Source of the DNA: Chthonomonas sp.
GTDB lineage: Bacteria; Armatimonadota; Fimbriimonadia; Fimbriimonadales; Fimbriimonadaceae
Assembly (NCBI GenBank): GCA_016788585.1
Contig: JAEURP010000026.1
Span: 106,002-170,001 of the forward strand
Length of the DNA: 64,000 nt
Direction: 5' to 3'
The notes under the pieces: model-generated
The model's input: the letters and a program-made list of their open reading frames with translations, nothing else
Databases searched by the model: none
What the model was told of the DNA's origin: nothing
Position numbers and translations under genes: made by a program
Part shown: piece by piece, positions 8,301-17,244 of the stretch
Layout: every line of letters begins with the position of its first letter
Numbering within the stretch: position 1 is the stretch's first letter

Positions 8301-9583
8301 CTCTTCGCCTCCTTGAATTCTGCAATCGGCAAAACATAACCTGCTCCACCCTGCACTCTCCTAAACTCGAAGTCAAGTACCGGGTCGGAACCCAGGTCAC
8401 CCTTCAGCTGAGCCTTCCCCGAAGACTTGAGAATGGCGGCGAATAATCGCGCCGCTCCAGTGGTGGAAGAATCCACAACTAGTGTCAGTTTGGGATCGGG
8501 GTTAGCGTTGCCGCCTGGATAAGGCTTACCGGTCGCCTCACCAGCCTTGACCAACGTTCCGAATTCACCCTTGGGCAGTGCAATCCTTAGGGCTTCTCGC
8601 ATGACGGCAAAATCCCCGAAGCCACTGTTACGAAGATCAAAGTTCGTTTGACCTCCATTCAACGCGGCCTGCAACGCTTCGCTGGCTCCACTAACGAACG
8701 TGAACCGCTCCCCGTCTCTTGGAGCAACCTTTGTGAGCGCTTTGCTTATGTTTGCCGATCGCGTTCCGGGCACACCGGGTGACTTCCAAAAGAGCTTGAC
8801 CGTTCCGTTCGTTCCGGCGGTTAGCTTCTCCTTCAGTCGCATTGCCGAAACAGCGTTGTCAGTTCTCTTGAGATAAGTCTCGCGTAGTTTCAGATAGGCC
8901 GCTCGCTCAGTTGCACCAAGGCGCATGCGATCAAAGGCACGATTCAGTTCCAAGACTTCACCGCGACTAATCGACCACTTGCCATCGACCCCGTCAATGG
9001 TATCGCCAGCCTTTAGTCCCGCCTTTTCAGCTGGCGAGCCGGCTATCACTGCTGCCACGATCACGTCCGGTATCAAGCCACCGGCATCCATCGAAGGCAG
9101 CTCTTCGGGCCTTCCGTTGATTTCTTTGCGGCCCTTTTCATTCCACTCGGCCAACTTCGCCTGGGATTCTCGAAACTTCTCTAGCTGTGTGGCGTCGTAG
9201 CTTAACTTCAGCTCAACTCCAATTCCCTCGTACTCCCCTTTTAGGGCACGTTCAAACGATGGCAATTGCTTCTCCGACAAAAACTGGGCATCGGGGTCGC
9301 TAAGGCTATTGATCATGCCTTTGACTGCCCCGACCGCTAATTTGTCCTCGTCATCGACCTGTTCGACAAAATTCTGACGAACTACGTTCAGAAGTTCGTA
9401 AAAGAAGTCGGATTCGTTGGAGCTGGGGACATTGGTGGTCGAAGCCAGCAATTTGTCGGGATCAGCACTCGACGAGACCGCAGGTGAGACTTGCGGCCCC
9501 ATCTCCAAGTGGCGCCTCAATTGGGAGCCGCCGAAGCCGGCTCCAATCATAAAGACTCCTACTGCTACTGGCCAAAATTTCAT
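8297..9583 (-). CDS. S41 protease-like PDZ protein lacking the catalytic dyad
   Basis: This 428-residue paralogue of the next gene has a signal anchor (MKFWPVAVGVFMIGAGFGG), the S41 N-terminal helical domain (LSDPDAQFL about 94-102), an interrupted PDZ domain (IAGSPAEKAGLKAGDTIDGVDG) and a degenerate core. Aligned by eye to the active partner, DLRNSGFGD matches DLRDNGGG, but the catalytic Ser falls on G376 (DSSTTGAARLF) and the Lys on P401. It is therefore a predicted pseudoprotease, probably a regulator, adaptor or substrate-binding partner. The insert between PDZ strands (about 220-290) is helical and charged. It is the upstream, coupled member of a two-gene operon. Confidence 0.8.
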   Translation of the reverse strand: MKFWPVAVGVFMIGAGFGGSQLRRHLEMGPQVSPAVSSSADPDKLLASTTNVPSSNESDFFYELLNVVRQNFVEQVDDEDKLAVGAVKGMINSLSDPDAQFLSEKQLPSFERALKGEYEGIGVELKLSYDATQLEKFRESQAKLAEWNEKGRKEINGRPEELPSMDAGGLIPDVIVAAVIAGSPAEKAGLKAGDTIDGVDGKWSISRGEVLELNRAFDRMRLGATERAAYLKLRETYLKRTDNAVSAMRLKEKLTAGTNGTVKLFWKSPGVPGTRSANISKALTKVAPRDGERFTFVSGASEALQAALNGGQTNFDLRNSGFGDFAVMREALRIALPKGEFGTLVKAGEATGKPYPGGNANPDPKLTLVVDSSTTGAARLFAAILKSSGKAQLKGDLGSDPVLDFEFRRVQGGAGYVLPIAEFKEAKS

Positions 9584-9630
9584 GGTCCGTTCACTTGTTT
9601 ATACATCTGGAACACCTTGACTGTTCCCGA

Positions 9631-10071
9631 CTAAGAGCACCCCGCGTCTAATTGTCGGATCCTTCTTTCGTGTCGCTCACCATGATCTGGGCTTGTTGTC
9701 AAGAAAGCCCGCATTATCTCGGCGGCCAATTCGGGATCGGTTGTCCTCTGTCCTAGCGCGAGGACATTGGCATGATTGTGCATCCTGGCGAGTTCCGCCA
9801 TCTGTACCGATGTGCAGAGCGCGCAGCGAATACCAGGGTACCGGTTAGCTCGAATACTGACGCCAATTCCGCTTCCGCAGATCACAATTCCGAGATCGGC
9901 TTGCCCATCGAGAACCGAGCGACAAACCCCATCTGCAGCAATTGGATAGTCGAATGACTCCTCGCTGGTGGCGCCAAAAGTCAGAACGCTGTGCCCTTCC
10001 GCGGCCGCGACAACTTGAAGCTGAGCCCGGAGGACATAGCCCGCATGGTCGCTGCCAAGCGCAAGCCTCAC
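9631..10071 (-). CDS. rpiB: Ribose-5-phosphate isomerase B (RpiB/LacAB family)
   Basis: This 146-residue protein matches RpiB in length. GSDHAG at 6-11 binds phosphate, C65 in VICGSGIG is the expected catalytic base, and IRCALC and MHNHANVLALG contain the conserved His residues. The reaction is interconversion of ribose 5-phosphate and ribulose 5-phosphate in the pentose phosphate pathway; some relatives act on allose 6-phosphate. The start is a GTG at 10071 overlapping the TGA of the HEAT gene by four bases. The S41 pair follows 47 nt downstream and may be part of the same transcript. Confidence 0.9.
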   Translation of the reverse strand: MRLALGSDHAGYVLRAQLQVVAAAEGHSVLTFGATSEESFDYPIAADGVCRSVLDGQADLGIVICGSGIGVSIRANRYPGIRCALCTSVQMAELARMHNHANVLALGQRTTDPELAAEIMRAFLTTSPDHGERHERRIRQLDAGCS

Positions 10072-12086
10072 TGAATTCCCCGAGCCTGAGCAAATGCTTC
10101 TGCCGCTCGGCGAACTTCCGCATCACCGTCAACCAAGACATTTGCGATTTCTTCACGGACCGTTTGACCCGGTTGCTTGCCCAAGGCGTCAAGAGCGGCG
10201 AGCCGGACTCGAGGATCGCGATCACTCAGGCCAATGAGCACATAGCGTCGAAAGGCCGCATCGGGTTTGGCCGCCATGATCTTGAGTACTTCACTCCTGA
10301 CGTAGGGGCTCTCCTCGCGAACGCCTTTCATGGCTTCAGCCTTAAACTCAGTTAACCCGTTGGTTAATAAATTGCGATATGCAGCAATTCTCACCGACTC
10401 AACAGGGTCGTTCACAGCGACGAACAGTAGGCGACGATTTGCCAAGTCCATCTTGAGGTCGATCATCGAGCAAATTGTGCGCCTAACCTCGGCTTCGGGG
10501 TCGGGAAGCATCGCGAGGAGAATAATAGAGTTCTCCCTGGTGACAAACTTCGCAAGCCCAGTTACCCCAGCAACTCGGCTTCGCCACTCCCGAGCAGTCA
10601 GTAGGGTAGCCAAAAGAGGTGTGTTTTGCTCCGATCCCACCTCACCTAAGGTAATCGCGGCCCCCAGGCGGCAATGCTCAAAGGGCCCGGTTTCCAAATT
10701 GTATTTGAGTGCCTCGGCCACCTCAGGTGTCTGGATTCGTGCCATAGCACGGATTGCGAAGAGGGCAATGAGTGGCTCAGGATTACGGCTCAACTCACTT
10801 AATCGCTTGAATCGCTCGGCCGAGGGCGGTTCGGCACCATAGGCTAAGCGGTAAAGCGCTGCGACCTTTACAGAAGTCGCGGGATGATCCAAGGCGGCCT
10901 CGACCTCAAGCAGAGGCGCCGACGACATTGACGCTCGAAGCAGTTCGTCGGCTGGTGGAGGCATCGAGTCGGCAGTTCCAGCGCCAGCCAAGAACCGTAT
11001 CCCGGCGATCTCAAACTCGCGGTAGCCATACTGGATGTTTTCCAGCAAGCGAGAGGCCTCTGGTACGCCCAGGATGACGGAAGGCGCGCTCCCAGCACTC
11101 GCTAACCCGATGGTGAATTTCTGCCAAGTGCCGTCACGCTTTGGCTCCACCCACTTCGTAGCCCCAGGAAGATAGCCAATGCTCACTCGCTGCTCGCCGA
11201 CGCGAAGTTCAAGGGGATCCAGTGCCGTGATTCTAAGCCAAAACTCTAGGATTGGCGTACTTGCGAGATTGACGTCTAGTCCATCCAGAATCACGAGTTG
11301 GCCCTCCCGAGGGCCCGAATTCACTCTTACTTTGAAAGCTGGACCATTCTCGGTTTCCGTCTTTGCGATCTCTCCAAAGAGACCGGGGCCAATGGGGTCG
11401 AGGGGCTTAAAGGCCCCAACGGGATTACCCACAGCCTGAGCAGGTCGGACAATGGCTCCGGCTGGCGGAACGCTCCGCCATTCGTCACCTTTGGGAAGCC
11501 CAGCCCTAAGTGAGAGTTGTCCTCGCCACATTGCCAAGAAGTCTTCGGCCAGGGCCCCAGCCCCAGCTCCCCCATTGGTCGGTAGAAGCGAAAGGTAGCC
11601 AACTGCCGTTCCAAAGCGCATGGAAAGGACTGGCGTCGTTTTTCTGAGTTCAGACCCATCAGCCCATGCGCCGGGCTGGGGATCGACCACAATCACGCCT
11701 GCGTAGGGCCCGCGATAGGTTTTATCATCCGATTCGAAAGGAGACTCGTTGAAGCGAGACTCAATCGAATTCACCAAATGGTCAACTTTCTGGCCAGGAA
11801 AGCGATAAAACGGAACACTATCAATCTTGAGATCGATCTGAACGTCCAAGTTTCCACCCGACTCGGCTTCCGCAGACTTCTCAAACAGGTCGAGGGCCTC
11901 TCGAATTCGGTCCATCTCCGGATCATTGATGAAAAACCGATCTTGGCGAATGCCGTTCGTATTTGTCACGACGGTGGCCCTTGTCGAAACCCATACGAGA
12001 ACCTTATGGGGGCTTGGCGACTGGCCGTGGGTGATCGCGCTTAGAAGAGCGAACGAGGCGAGAGCAATGCGGCGCACAGAAATCAC
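10068..12086 (-). CDS. Secreted HEAT-repeat protein
   Basis: This 672-residue protein has a signal peptide (ISVRRIALASFALLSAITHGQ). The first 380 residues have no fold I can name; residues about 220-370 look beta-rich and could be a carbohydrate-binding-like module. From about 395 on, short helical repeats of the HEAT type appear, with motifs such as VKVAALYRLAYG, ALFAIRAMARI, CRLGAAITLGEVG, VRIAAYRNLL and VRLAALDALG. HEAT repeats usually form protein-binding solenoids. The GTG at 12086 overlaps the TGA of the MTA phosphorylase gene, and the TGA overlaps the rpiB start. Why it sits between two nucleoside/sugar-phosphate enzymes is unknown. Confidence 0.75.
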   Translation of the reverse strand: MISVRRIALASFALLSAITHGQSPSPHKVLVWVSTRATVVTNTNGIRQDRFFINDPEMDRIREALDLFEKSAEAESGGNLDVQIDLKIDSVPFYRFPGQKVDHLVNSIESRFNESPFESDDKTYRGPYAGVIVVDPQPGAWADGSELRKTTPVLSMRFGTAVGYLSLLPTNGGAGAGALAEDFLAMWRGQLSLRAGLPKGDEWRSVPPAGAIVRPAQAVGNPVGAFKPLDPIGPGLFGEIAKTETENGPAFKVRVNSGPREGQLVILDGLDVNLASTPILEFWLRITALDPLELRVGEQRVSIGYLPGATKWVEPKRDGTWQKFTIGLASAGSAPSVILGVPEASRLLENIQYGYREFEIAGIRFLAGAGTADSMPPPADELLRASMSSAPLLEVEAALDHPATSVKVAALYRLAYGAEPPSAERFKRLSELSRNPEPLIALFAIRAMARIQTPEVAEALKYNLETGPFEHCRLGAAITLGEVGSEQNTPLLATLLTAREWRSRVAGVTGLAKFVTRENSIILLAMLPDPEAEVRRTICSMIDLKMDLANRRLLFVAVNDPVESVRIAAYRNLLTNGLTEFKAEAMKGVREESPYVRSEVLKIMAAKPDAAFRRYVLIGLSDRDPRVRLAALDALGKQPGQTVREEIANVLVDGDAEVRRAAEAFAQARGIQ

Positions 12087-12922
12087 TGGTTATAAAGACG
12101 AATATCAAGCTCAGAGGTAGCATGCCCGTCGCCGCGAGTCCATTCAAGGTGCTTAGCGCCACCCAAATCGTCCAGATTGGACGGCATCATGCCAATCATA
12201 TCGAGAACTACCTGCCGGATGCGCTCGCTATTCCTTTGGAAGACCTCTAGAACGCTGTGAGCGTTGACGGCTTCAGCTCCTGCGTGCACACCGCTGTCGT
12301 AGTCGGTGATAAGCGAGATGTTCACAACGGCCATTCCTAACTCGTGGCATAGGTAAGCCTCGGGATACTGAGTCATGTTGATGACTTCCCATCCTTGATT
12401 GTGGAACCAAAGGCTCTCGGCGGTTGTACTAAATCGCGGACCTTGAATCACGACAACCGTTCCCTTTTCATGAACGGTTATGCCGTTCTTTTTGATCGCA
12501 TCGATTGCGATCTTACGAAGGGTCTCGTTATACATGTTGGCCGGAGACACATGGCTAACGATTGGCCCATCGTAGAAAGTGTCCGCCCGCCCACTTGTTC
12601 GATCGACAAACTGATCGCAAACGACGAAATGCTCAGGCTCGACATGGGCCTGCAATGAACCTGCAGCACAGGGGCTTATGATCGCCTTAACCCCCAATTG
12701 CTTCATCGCCCAAACGTTTGCCCGAAAAGGAACTTTGTGAGGAGGCAATGTATGCCTTCTCCCGTGCCTTGGCAGAAAGGCCACCTTTCGGCCCGCAACG
12801 TTTGCGACAAAAACGCTATCGCTCGGTGCGCCGTAGGGCGTATCGACCTTAACTTCAGTTACGTTTTCAAGAAGGCTATAGAAGCCCGAGCCGCCAAAAA
12901 CTCCAATCTCTGCAATACTCAT
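12083..12922 (-). CDS. mtnP: S-methyl-5'-thioadenosine phosphorylase
   Basis: This 279-residue enzyme is in the PNP/MTAP phosphorylase family. GGSGFY near residue 10 and RHGRRH near 55 form the phosphate site, PCAAGS and NMTQYPEA line the nucleoside site, and DYDSG carries the Asp that favours 6-aminopurines such as methylthioadenosine. The predicted reaction cleaves MTA to adenine and methylthioribose 1-phosphate in methionine salvage; activity on methylthioinosine or other purine nucleosides cannot be excluded. The ATG at 12922 is 3 nt after the upstream lipoprotein gene, and the TGA overlaps the HEAT-gene GTG. Confidence 0.88.
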   Translation of the reverse strand: MSIAEIGVFGGSGFYSLLENVTEVKVDTPYGAPSDSVFVANVAGRKVAFLPRHGRRHTLPPHKVPFRANVWAMKQLGVKAIISPCAAGSLQAHVEPEHFVVCDQFVDRTSGRADTFYDGPIVSHVSPANMYNETLRKIAIDAIKKNGITVHEKGTVVVIQGPRFSTTAESLWFHNQGWEVINMTQYPEAYLCHELGMAVVNISLITDYDSGVHAGAEAVNAHSVLEVFQRNSERIRQVVLDMIGMMPSNLDDLGGAKHLEWTRGDGHATSELDIRLYNQ

Positions 12923-12925
12923 TTC

Positions 12926-13786
12926 TTACTTACCCACAAAAAGACCCTCGACCGCTGGCCTAAGGTTTTGCAACAACATATCGACACGACCGCCTGCTCT
13001 TAGAATCAGGCTCTGTTCACCGATCTCAGCTACGCGCTTCTTTGCTACCGCGGCCAAACCTTTCAGCCGGGCATCTTCGAGGATGTACTTTCCATCACCC
13101 GCAACGACGATCGCATCTGGATTTTCGGAGATGATTGACTCAACATTGACGGTAACAAATCGATCGGCATCCGGCCCAACGGGTTCAAATCCACTCCACC
13201 TAAGCATGTCCGCCTGCAAACTCTTGGTCCCCGCGACCATATGCTCACCCGCGCCACCCAGAACGATCATGACCCGGCGCTTATCAGCTGAATCACTTGT
13301 GTTCCCTATCTTGGCGTTCATTATCCTATCGATGTACTCGGACATCTCCGTCTCGCCACCCAGTTTCGAGCCGAGATCGTATAGCTCTTCTACATAAGCA
13401 TCGAGAGTTTTGGGACCGAAGGCATAGGATTCGATCTTCAGTTGTTTGAGCTTCTCAATGTCGGCATCGTTATAAAGCGCTGAATCATACAAGACCAAGT
13501 CCGGCCTTACCCTGGCTATCGCCTCATAGTCCGGCTTAACGCCACCCATAATCGGGATCGCCTTCAATGTGTCGGGGTAATCACAAGACGCGGTTCGCCC
13601 CATGATTTTGATGCCGGGAAAGTAGCTGGCAACAATCTCAGACGTGCTTGGACTAAGGCTGACGACAGTTTGTATTCGCTTATTGCGAAACGTACCGCCA
13701 TGGGTTTGCTCTGGCTGGCAGCCGATGATAAGCAGGATCGGGAGAAGGAACGCGAGTAATCTCGCCATGCGTCTATTGTGGCTCAT
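12926..13786 (-). CDS. BtuF-like periplasmic binding lipoprotein (cobalamin/iron chelate)
   Basis: This 286-residue protein has a lipoprotein signal ending in LIIGC (lipobox). The mature part is a helical-backbone substrate-binding protein: VVSLSPSTSEIV, then ASCDYP, DYEAIARVRPDLVL, and a C-terminal lobe with ENPDAIVVAG. The SLSPSxTE...CDYP pattern is typical of BtuF and related metal-chelate binders of ABC importers. No permease or ATPase for it is in the window. ATGs at 13786 and 13768 are both possible; the second gives a more compact signal peptide. It heads an operon with mtnP, the HEAT gene and rpiB and lies just downstream of tRNA-Trp. Confidence 0.85.
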   Translation of the reverse strand: MSHNRRMARLLAFLLPILLIIGCQPEQTHGGTFRNKRIQTVVSLSPSTSEIVASYFPGIKIMGRTASCDYPDTLKAIPIMGGVKPDYEAIARVRPDLVLYDSALYNDADIEKLKQLKIESYAFGPKTLDAYVEELYDLGSKLGGETEMSEYIDRIMNAKIGNTSDSADKRRVMIVLGGAGEHMVAGTKSLQADMLRWSGFEPVGPDADRFVTVNVESIISENPDAIVVAGDGKYILEDARLKGLAAVAKKRVAEIGEQSLILRAGGRVDMLLQNLRPAVEGLFVGK

Positions 13787-13824
13787 CTCGGCGAACTCAA
13801 GTGCAGCCGTAATGACACGATACT

Positions 13825-13900
<76 letters not shown>

Positions 13901-13938
13901 GCGAGAATCCAGAGTTTACCAGCCAATTCCAGACCAAG

Positions 13939-15831
13939 CTAGGCTGCTTGTCGCTTATCCCAGGCCGCTTGGTTATCGTGCTTGCCCCAAGCCAGTTCCA
14001 TTAAGTACTGATGGGCTCGATCCTGCTCGCCGGCATTGCAAAGGGTCTTCAGTGCGTCAAGCTCCATCATTAACCAGTCGAAGTCAATCGGCGAAGTTAG
14101 GGCCATTCTGATCTTGGGTTGGTCAGTGGGGATCAGCGATTCCTTGTCGTAAGTCAATTCCTCGTATAGTTTTTCACCAGGTCGAGGTCCGATGAACTTC
14201 ACATCGATATCTTCATGCGGTACGAGACCATGGAGACGAATCAAGTCATACGCGAGGTCGAGAATCTTGACAGGGTCGCCCATATCGAGGATGAAAAGCT
14301 CTCCGTTTTCTCCAATTGCCCCGGCCTGCAAAATCAACTGCACAGCTTCTGGAATCGTCATGAAATATCGGGTCATGTCTGGGTGAGTAATCCTAACGGG
14401 CCCTCCTCTCATGATCTGGTTCTTCATCAGCGGAATCAATGAGCCACGCGAACCCAGAACATTGCCAAACCGGACCACCGAGAAGTTTGTTGTCGACCGC
14501 GGTGCATAGGCTCCAACAACCATTTCAGCGACTCGCTTTGTCGCTCCCATTACGCTTGTGGGCTTTACGGCTTTGTCTGTTGAAATCAACACAAAGCGAT
14601 GAGCGCGGTGCCGAACCGCCGTCTCGACCGCGCAGAGGGTGCCAAAAACATTGTTGCGGATTGCCTCGATGGGATTTGATTGCATCAATGGCACGTGCTT
14701 ATGGGCTGCAGCATGAAAGACGACGGAAGGCTTGTGCTTTACAAACGTGTACTCCATCGCATCGGCGTCTCGGACATCGGCAACCACGCAATTCGGAATG
14801 AAGTCAGTCGTCTGGATCAACTCTTGCTCGATTTCATAAAGGCTGTTTTCACCTTTGCCCAGCAGTATGAGCCTTGCTGGTTCAAGCGCTGAAACTTGGC
14901 GGGCAAGTTCGCTACCAATGGATCCTCCACCGCCGGTGATCAGAACGCTCTCACCAGCTGTGATCTTGGAAAGTAGATCTGGATCAGGCTCAGTGGCCGG
15001 TCGCCTCAGCAGGTCTTCAAGATCGACCTTGCGAAGCTGCTGGCGCAAGTTCGCGGCTCCGTAAAGGAGTCCTGAGACGCTGGGAAGGGTGCGGACCCGA
15101 ACATTGGTGCGCATGCACAGATCGTTGATGCGACGCATGGTCGCGCCGTCGGCGCTTGGGATACAGAGAATGATCTCATCAATATTTAGGTTCTTGACGA
15201 GGTGAGGGACATCTGCGGTCTTTCCTAGAACACGAACTCCCTGAATGATCAGAGAACTCTTTAGCGGATCATCATCGACAAAACCAATCACCGCGCGATG
15301 CTCGTTGCGCACCCGGCCCAATTCTCGCAATACAAATTCGCCAGCGTCGCCCGCACCAACTATTAGAGTCCGGATTCTGTTTGATGGCTTAGCCCAAGGA
15401 CGGTTTCCCCAACTCACGAGGCGAGTCACGACCCGGCTTCCCGTCATGCCGACAAGGCATAAGAAGCCGAAAATCAACGGAAACGAGACGTTCTGGAGGC
15501 CGATTTGAAAGTGATCGAGACAACCGAGCCCGAGCGCGAGAACAACCGAAACAAGACTCAAGTTGAGCTGATCGTAGAGCCCAACATAGCGAGGATCAAT
15601 GCGATGAATGCCCCGCCAAAGGAGGGTAGCGACCGAAATTGCCAGCATTGGCCCCGCAAGAATTGAAAAGTACTGCCCAGCATTGAGAACCCATTGCTCG
15701 AACATGCCGATGTAAAGGGCAGCGGCTAGGCTAAATTGGATCCAAACAAGGTCAGGCAGAATTCGAAAGAAGGCGCGACCGAACCGAAAGAGTGGATTGC
15801 TCAATGATGTCCTCGTAGCCCAAAAGTCCAA
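13939..15831 (-). CDS. Membrane-bound nucleoside-diphosphate-sugar 4,6-dehydratase (CapD/WbpM type)
   Basis: This 630-residue protein has four N-terminal membrane helices (about residues 25-135), a CoA-binding/Rossmann-like region (VGAGDAGEFVLREL) and a C-terminal SDR domain with TGGGGSIGSELARQ near residue 300. The active-site motif STDKAVKPTSVMGATKR has Met where most SDRs have Tyr, as in WbpM-type UDP-GlcNAc 4,6-dehydratases. These enzymes start synthesis of 6-deoxy amino sugars for surface polysaccharides. The start appears to be TTG at 15831. No other glycan genes adjoin it; the neighbours upstream are an anti-sigma-like protein and an ECF sigma factor. Confidence 0.9.
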   Translation of the reverse strand: MDFWATRTSLSNPLFRFGRAFFRILPDLVWIQFSLAAALYIGMFEQWVLNAGQYFSILAGPMLAISVATLLWRGIHRIDPRYVGLYDQLNLSLVSVVLALGLGCLDHFQIGLQNVSFPLIFGFLCLVGMTGSRVVTRLVSWGNRPWAKPSNRIRTLIVGAGDAGEFVLRELGRVRNEHRAVIGFVDDDPLKSSLIIQGVRVLGKTADVPHLVKNLNIDEIILCIPSADGATMRRINDLCMRTNVRVRTLPSVSGLLYGAANLRQQLRKVDLEDLLRRPATEPDPDLLSKITAGESVLITGGGGSIGSELARQVSALEPARLILLGKGENSLYEIEQELIQTTDFIPNCVVADVRDADAMEYTFVKHKPSVVFHAAAHKHVPLMQSNPIEAIRNNVFGTLCAVETAVRHRAHRFVLISTDKAVKPTSVMGATKRVAEMVVGAYAPRSTTNFSVVRFGNVLGSRGSLIPLMKNQIMRGGPVRITHPDMTRYFMTIPEAVQLILQAGAIGENGELFILDMGDPVKILDLAYDLIRLHGLVPHEDIDVKFIGPRPGEKLYEELTYDKESLIPTDQPKIRMALTSPIDFDWLMMELDALKTLCNAGEQDRAHQYLMELAWGKHDNQAAWDKRQAA

Positions 15832-15871
15832 GTAGGGCTACTAGGATTCTCGGCGCTTCGAGACCGCGACG

Positions 15872-16549
15872 TTAGGGCATGCCGTTAATTCGTTGCGCGA
15901 TTTGCTCCAACTCGGCGTGGTCCCGATCTGCCACCACAATAAACTGGGCCCCCTTGTGAACCCAACTGTAGCAATTCAATCCCTGCACTTCGCGACGGCA
16001 GGCACCCTCTATGTGGTTAACATTGGGAGTTACAAAAATCTGGAAAGGTCCGCGACCATCGACCATGTCATAACGCCAAACGGCGCGCCCGTCAACATTG
16101 GTGCGAAAAATGCCCTGAAGCTGCCACTCGCTAAGATACTTCCGAAAGCCGAACTCATCTGCAGTGCTCGACGACATCGGAGAAAAGCCCGCAATTGTGG
16201 GCACTTGGCTCGGGTCGAGCGAGCGAGATTGGTTGGTGGAGCGAGTCCACAATCCGGCGAACAAAACCAGCACGACAAAAGAGCCGCAGAGCTGCCAAGA
16301 GTACTTTGATACGAACCCGGTAACCCGGTCCGACCGCTCAATCTGGGCAAGGCGGTCTTGACAAGCGGACCAAGTCTCTTCGCAGTGAACCCCTTTGCAA
16401 TGGCCCTGAAGGGTTTGCTTGATCAAGAGAATGGAATCGAATTCAGAGCGTAACTGAGGGTTTCTTTGCATAGCTTCCTCTACAGCCTTTGCCGTTGAGG
16501 CATCCGCTTCATTGTCCGCCAATGCATGTACATCTAAAAACTCACTCAT
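15872..16549 (-). CDS. Anti-sigma-factor-like membrane protein
   Basis: This 225-residue protein lies 3 nt after the ECF sigma gene. The N-terminus (VHALADNEADASTAKAVEEAM) resembles the helical start of anti-sigma factors that bind sigma region 2/4. A cluster of His/Cys (HCKGVHCEETWSAC, 50-63) follows, though the standard zf-HC2 spacing is absent. A single membrane helix lies at about 85-102, and the periplasmic remainder (WQLQGIFRTNVDGRAVWRYD) is of unknown fold. The inferred role is to hold the neighbouring sigma factor at the membrane until an envelope signal arrives. Confidence 0.75.
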   Translation of the reverse strand: MSEFLDVHALADNEADASTAKAVEEAMQRNPQLRSEFDSILLIKQTLQGHCKGVHCEETWSACQDRLAQIERSDRVTGFVSKYSWQLCGSFVVLVLFAGLWTRSTNQSRSLDPSQVPTIAGFSPMSSSTADEFGFRKYLSEWQLQGIFRTNVDGRAVWRYDMVDGRGPFQIFVTPNVNHIEGACRREVQGLNCYSWVHKGAQFIVVADRDHAELEQIAQRINGMP

Positions 16550-16552
16550 TTC

Positions 16553-17149
16553 TTACTGTTCCTTTCGAATATAACCCTGCTCAAGCGCGTACTGTTCCAG
16601 CTCTTTGCGCAAAATTGCCCGTCCTCTTGCTAGTCTTGATCGAACCGTACCAATGGGCACATTGGTCGCTTCGGCAATCTCTTCATAAGTCAGACCTTCC
16701 ACATCACTGAGCAAGACAGCGGTGCGGAAGTCGGTCGGAACTCTACCCAATGCCTCTTCGACCTCAGCCCCAACCAAGTTGTCAAACAGTATCCGGTCTG
16801 GCGTAGTTCCCTCGGGGGCTACGGGTTCTGCCGTGTGCTCATCCTCAAGGCTGTCACTGATTCCCGCTCTCTTGCGCTGCCGGTACTTATTGATGTACAG
16901 GTTGGTCAGGATGCGTAACATCCAAGCTTTGAAATTGCGACCGTCGAAGCGCTCGAAGGCCTCATAAGCGCGAATGACGGCCTCTTGGGCAAGATCGCTG
17001 GCTTCCTCGCGGTCACGCGTCAGCCGCAACGCCGTTCCAAAGAGAGATGGGAAAATCTGTTCGGTAAGTCGCTCAAAGCGGTCTCGCTTAGCATCCCTCC
17101 GAAACAGCATGGTGCCTGCGAGAATACCCTTGGTTGCTGCAATGCCCAT
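16553..17149 (-). CDS. ECF RNA polymerase sigma factor
   Basis: This 198-residue sigma-70 family factor has region 2 (LFGTALRLTRDREEASDLAQEA, then FKAWMLRILTNLYINKYR) and region 4 with the helix-turn-helix TYEEIAEATNVPIGTVRSRLARGR. The length fits the extracytoplasmic-function group. ATGs at 17149 and 17110 are both possible; the second begins MLFRRDAKRDRFERL and removes a 13-residue tail of little conservation value. It is followed directly by its presumed anti-sigma factor. Its own promoter would lie in the 95-nt gap shared with the divergent OmpA-family gene, which may be a target. Confidence 0.9.
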   Translation of the reverse strand: MGIAATKGILAGTMLFRRDAKRDRFERLTEQIFPSLFGTALRLTRDREEASDLAQEAVIRAYEAFERFDGRNFKAWMLRILTNLYINKYRQRKRAGISDSLEDEHTAEPVAPEGTTPDRILFDNLVGAEVEEALGRVPTDFRTAVLLSDVEGLTYEEIAEATNVPIGTVRSRLARGRAILRKELEQYALEQGYIRKEQ

Positions 17150-17244
17150 GACTAACCCGTGCCAACACGGCTAGTTGGGCCATGGTTCCCATCCTGAGAT
17201 TCTTACCGGGACCTTAAGGCCCTGCCCTGCGTCAGAATTGACTG

